From Microbacteriaceae bacterium (lineage in GTDB: Bacteria > Actinomycetota > Actinomycetes > Actinomycetales > Microbacteriaceae), in NCBI GenBank assembly GCA_025463665.1, contig JAODAY010000326.1, forward strand, positions 1 to 8,529: 8,529 nucleotides of DNA. Reading direction: 5' to 3'. Shown here piece by piece: positions 6,840 through 8,529 of the stretch. Both the position numbers and the translations under genes were made by a program. The notes beneath the pieces are model-generated. The model had not been told where the DNA came from and did not search any database. It saw only the letters and a list, made by a program, of their open reading frames with translations. Every line of letters begins with the position of its first letter. Within the stretch, counting starts at the first letter, position 1.

Positions 6840-7487
6840 ATGGCAGGCTCTCGCAGCACCACCATCGTTCTCGTCGGCCACCACCCGCCGGCGGCCGCTG
6901 ATGCGCTCACCGCCCTCGGTCGTCTCGCCAACGTGCGGGCGACGCCGCTCGCCGCCAGCTCGGAGGAGTACGCCAAGCGCTGGCTCGCGCAATCGTATGC
7001 GCCGTATGTCGCGCACGATCGTGATCCGCTCGTGCACGTGGCCTCCGCGTGGGTCGAGTTCTTCGACGATCTGGCGACCTATGGGGCGCTCAACCTCGAA
7101 GTGAATCGCGCACTGGAGGCGTTCGACCGTGGAGATCTGACCATGCCGGACTACTACATCGTCGTGGCGCCCGAGTCGCTCCCCGCGACGTGGAAGCACT
7201 GGTGGCTCGGCGTGCTGCCGCAGGTCGCGCCGGCCCGGGTCATTCCGTGGAACGAGAACGGCCCGACCTCCCTCGCTCGGGTGCTGCGTACCTTACCCAC
7301 GAGTCGTCAGTGGCCCGAACCCGGGCCGTGGTTGCTCGGCGTTGAACACGCGGTGCCGGACCGGGTGGGACCGGCAGAACCGTTGGGCGGCGGGTTCAGC
7401 AGCGGCGGACTCAGCAGCGGCGGACTCAGTAGCGACGGACTCAGCAGCGGCGGACTCAGTAGCGACGGACTCAGTAGCGACGAGTGA
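6840..7487 (+). CDS. Uncharacterised actinobacterial protein with a Ser/Gly/Asp repeat tail
   Basis: 215 residues from ATG 6840. An in-frame GTG at 6768 would add 24 residues, but its only purine-rich stretch (AAGGG) is 1 nt away, and a -10 box fits the ATG as a leaderless start. I do not recognise the family. The globular part (1-180) starts with a strand, TTIVLVGHH, followed by alpha/beta text, an acidic aromatic segment HVASAWVEFFDDL (66-78), MPDYYIVVAPESLPATWKHWWLGVLP (102-127) and RVIPWNENGP (133-142). The opening strand and the second strand YYIVVAP suggest a Rossmann-like or flavodoxin-like fold, but no nucleotide-binding motif is clear. There is no signal peptide or membrane segment. 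Residues 186-215 are six pentapeptides (FSSGG, LSSGG, LSSDG, LSSGG, LSSDG, LSSDE), probably disordered. It converges on the HNH gene and is 120 bp after the flavoprotein gene, probably a separate transcript. Confidence 0.85.
   Translation: MAGSRSTTIVLVGHHPPAAADALTALGRLANVRATPLAASSEEYAKRWLAQSYAPYVAHDRDPLVHVASAWVEFFDDLATYGALNLEVNRALEAFDRGDLTMPDYYIVVAPESLPATWKHWWLGVLPQVAPARVIPWNENGPTSLARVLRTLPTSRQWPEPGPWLLGVEHAVPDRVGPAEPLGGGFSSGGLSSGGLSSDGLSSGGLSSDGLSSDE
7395..7484 (+). repeat. Six-copy 15-bp coding tandem repeat
   Basis: Six units at 7395, 7410, 7425, 7440, 7455 and 7470. Two unit types exist: type A CTCAGCAGCGGCGGA and type B CTCAGTAGCGACGGA, in the order A', A, B, A, B, B'. The first unit starts TTC and the last ends GAG before the TGA. 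The two differing bases always travel together, which points to recent duplication of an A-B pair. Confidence 0.92.
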
Positions 7488-7549
7488 CGAACTCGTGGAC
7501 ACGCTAGTGACCGCCGTTGATGGCACGAGCCGCGGAGCACCACACGCAC

Positions 7550-8529
7550 TCACCGCGACGCCTCGTCGACCGATGCGTGCACCCGTTGCAGGTCTCGCAG
7601 CGACGCGCTCTTCGACTCGAGTGGCCTTGGTGTCTGCAGCTCGTCGATGTCGGGCGGCGGCACGAGCCAGTACTTGCCGCCCACGCGGAATATCTCCCAG
7701 TGATTGTTGTGCGCAAGGAAATGGTGATGTCGGCAGAGCAGGATGCCGTCGGCTATGTCAGTTCGGCCCTCATCTCTGGCCCAGAACCTGATGTGGTGCG
7801 CTTCCGTCCATGATGCGGGGCGGTCGCAGTTCGTCCACATGCAACCACCGTCTCTAGCCGCCAAGGCGATGCGCTGATTCGGGGTGAACAGGCGAGTCTC
7901 ACGGCCGAGGTTGAGCGGTTGCAAGTGCTCATCGAAGATCACGGGCTGAGTCGACTGGGTGCACGCTGCACGCGCGACCGTTTCTATGGACACCGGCGTC
8001 GCGGCCCCCTCGATGCGGCCGTGACCGGTGTTCGCGCGAAAGGTCTCAGAGAGAGCGAGCAGGCGCACCGACGGGAGTCGCGAGCCGACGATCTGCCGAC
8101 TTGCCGGCGTATCCGCCGTGACACCGATGCGAAGAATGCCGAAGAATGCGTCGTGGGCGTATTGCTCCAGGCTGCGATCGTCGTTCGCAACGGTCTCGGC
8201 CCAGGCCTTGCCTTCGGGGTCGACGAATCGGGGTCCGCCGCGACGAGGTGAGGTGACCTTGTCGTAGAGATCGTTGAGGTAGGCAGAACTCTCGAGGTCG
8301 CCGTCGATGATGAACCGCGTGGCCCCGTTGGGAAGGCTCATTCGACGCAGGGATCGCCCCTCGTAGATGGCTCGTTCGCGCGAGGCGATTCCGGCTTCAT
8401 CGAGTTCGTCGCGGAGGTCTTGCGCCACGCGGAACAGCTGGTCGGCGTTGATGCGGGGCGCCAGGTCGAGAAGGCGAGTTGCCGCCACAGCGAGCTGGCT
8501 TTCGGTGACGCCAACACCGTTTTCGTCGA
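7550..8529 (-). CDS. DUF222 / HNH endonuclease-family protein (13E12-type), C-terminal part
   Basis: The frame is open from the right window edge to TGA at 7552-7550, 326 codons. The GTG at 8488 is not the start: the frame stays open upstream and reads DENGVGVTESQLAVAATRLL, typical internal DUF222 sequence. The N-terminus is outside the window. Residues numbered from 8488: DUF222 helical text to about 185, including MSLPNGATRFIIDGDLE (50-66), a common family segment. The HNH/McrA-like nuclease follows at about 198-262: ETRLFTPNQRIALAARDGGC, C216 and C221 as zinc ligands, EAHHIRFWARDEGRTDIADG with H231/H232, then LLCRHHHFLAH (C252, H254-H256). All zinc and catalytic residues appear intact. Such proteins are multi-copy in mycobacteria and Microbacteriaceae; their biological role is mostly unproven. 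It converges with the preceding plus-strand gene across 62 bp, where I see no clear terminator. Confidence 0.92.
   Translation of the reverse strand, partial: DENGVGVTESQLAVAATRLLDLAPRINADQLFRVAQDLRDELDEAGIASRERAIYEGRSLRRMSLPNGATRFIIDGDLESSAYLNDLYDKVTSPRRGGPRFVDPEGKAWAETVANDDRSLEQYAHDAFFGILRIGVTADTPASRQIVGSRLPSVRLLALSETFRANTGHGRIEGAATPVSIETVARAACTQSTQPVIFDEHLQPLNLGRETRLFTPNQRIALAARDGGCMWTNCDRPASWTEAHHIRFWARDEGRTDIADGILLCRHHHFLAHNNHWEIFRVGGKYWLVPPPDIDELQTPRPLESKSASLRDLQRVHASVDEASR

Noticed and set aside
7488..7549. Terminator between the convergent genes
   Set aside because: CTCGTG (7492-7497) and CACGAG (7523-7528) can pair, but the 25-nt loop and lack of a U-tract make it unconvincing.
7293..7553. 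Minus-strand frame encoding Ala-Glu-Ser-Val type pentapeptides, resembling a repeat protein
   Set aside because: It is only the complement of the 15-bp repeat, whose length is a multiple of 3, so every frame stays open and periodic.

Overview
The window is GC-rich (about two thirds G+C by eye). Its GTG starts, strong G/C third-position bias and gene content (a DUF222/HNH protein, a large NB-ARC/TPR ATPase, a PhnB-like VOC protein, a receiver-fused flavoprotein) point to a high-GC actinobacterium. The Microbacteriaceae are my best guess, but this rests on protein style and I could run no search. There are seven genes and almost no spare DNA. I see no tRNA, rRNA, CRISPR array, transposase or phage gene.

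Layout, left to right. Positions 1-523 (minus) hold the N-terminal half of a flotillin/SPFH membrane protein that runs off the left edge. After a 217-bp gap comes a PhnB-like VOC/glyoxalase-fold protein (741-1199, minus) with its own plausible promoter. Next is a two-gene minus-strand operon, transcribed from about 4873 to 1263. It encodes a 919-residue DUF4062 / STAND (NB-ARC type) ATPase / TPR protein, whose stop codon overlaps by 4 nt the GTG start of a 284-residue protein with about eight membrane segments. A 148-bp divergent intergenic region carries a 16-bp tandem repeat. It separates this operon from a plus-strand gene (5022-6719) for a response-regulator-like domain fused to a thioredoxin-reductase-like flavoprotein. 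Then comes an apparently leaderless small gene of unknown function with a repetitive C-terminus (6840-7487, plus). Converging on it is the C-terminal part of a DUF222/HNH endonuclease-family protein (7550-8529, minus), which runs off the right edge.

How the genes may work together. The only tight functional link visible is the overlapping ATPase/membrane-protein pair. By family knowledge, STAND ATPases are ligand-gated switches in signalling or defence, and the coupled membrane protein could be the partner or output; this is inference. The flavoprotein across the divergent promoter looks like a sensor or regulator: its receiver domain has lost several signature residues and its reductase module lacks the CxxC redox pair. 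Short in-frame tandem repeats (24, 12 and 15 bp) occur in three consecutive genes, and a 16-bp repeat lies in the promoter region. This is an unusual density of recent repeat slippage for about 5.5 kb.
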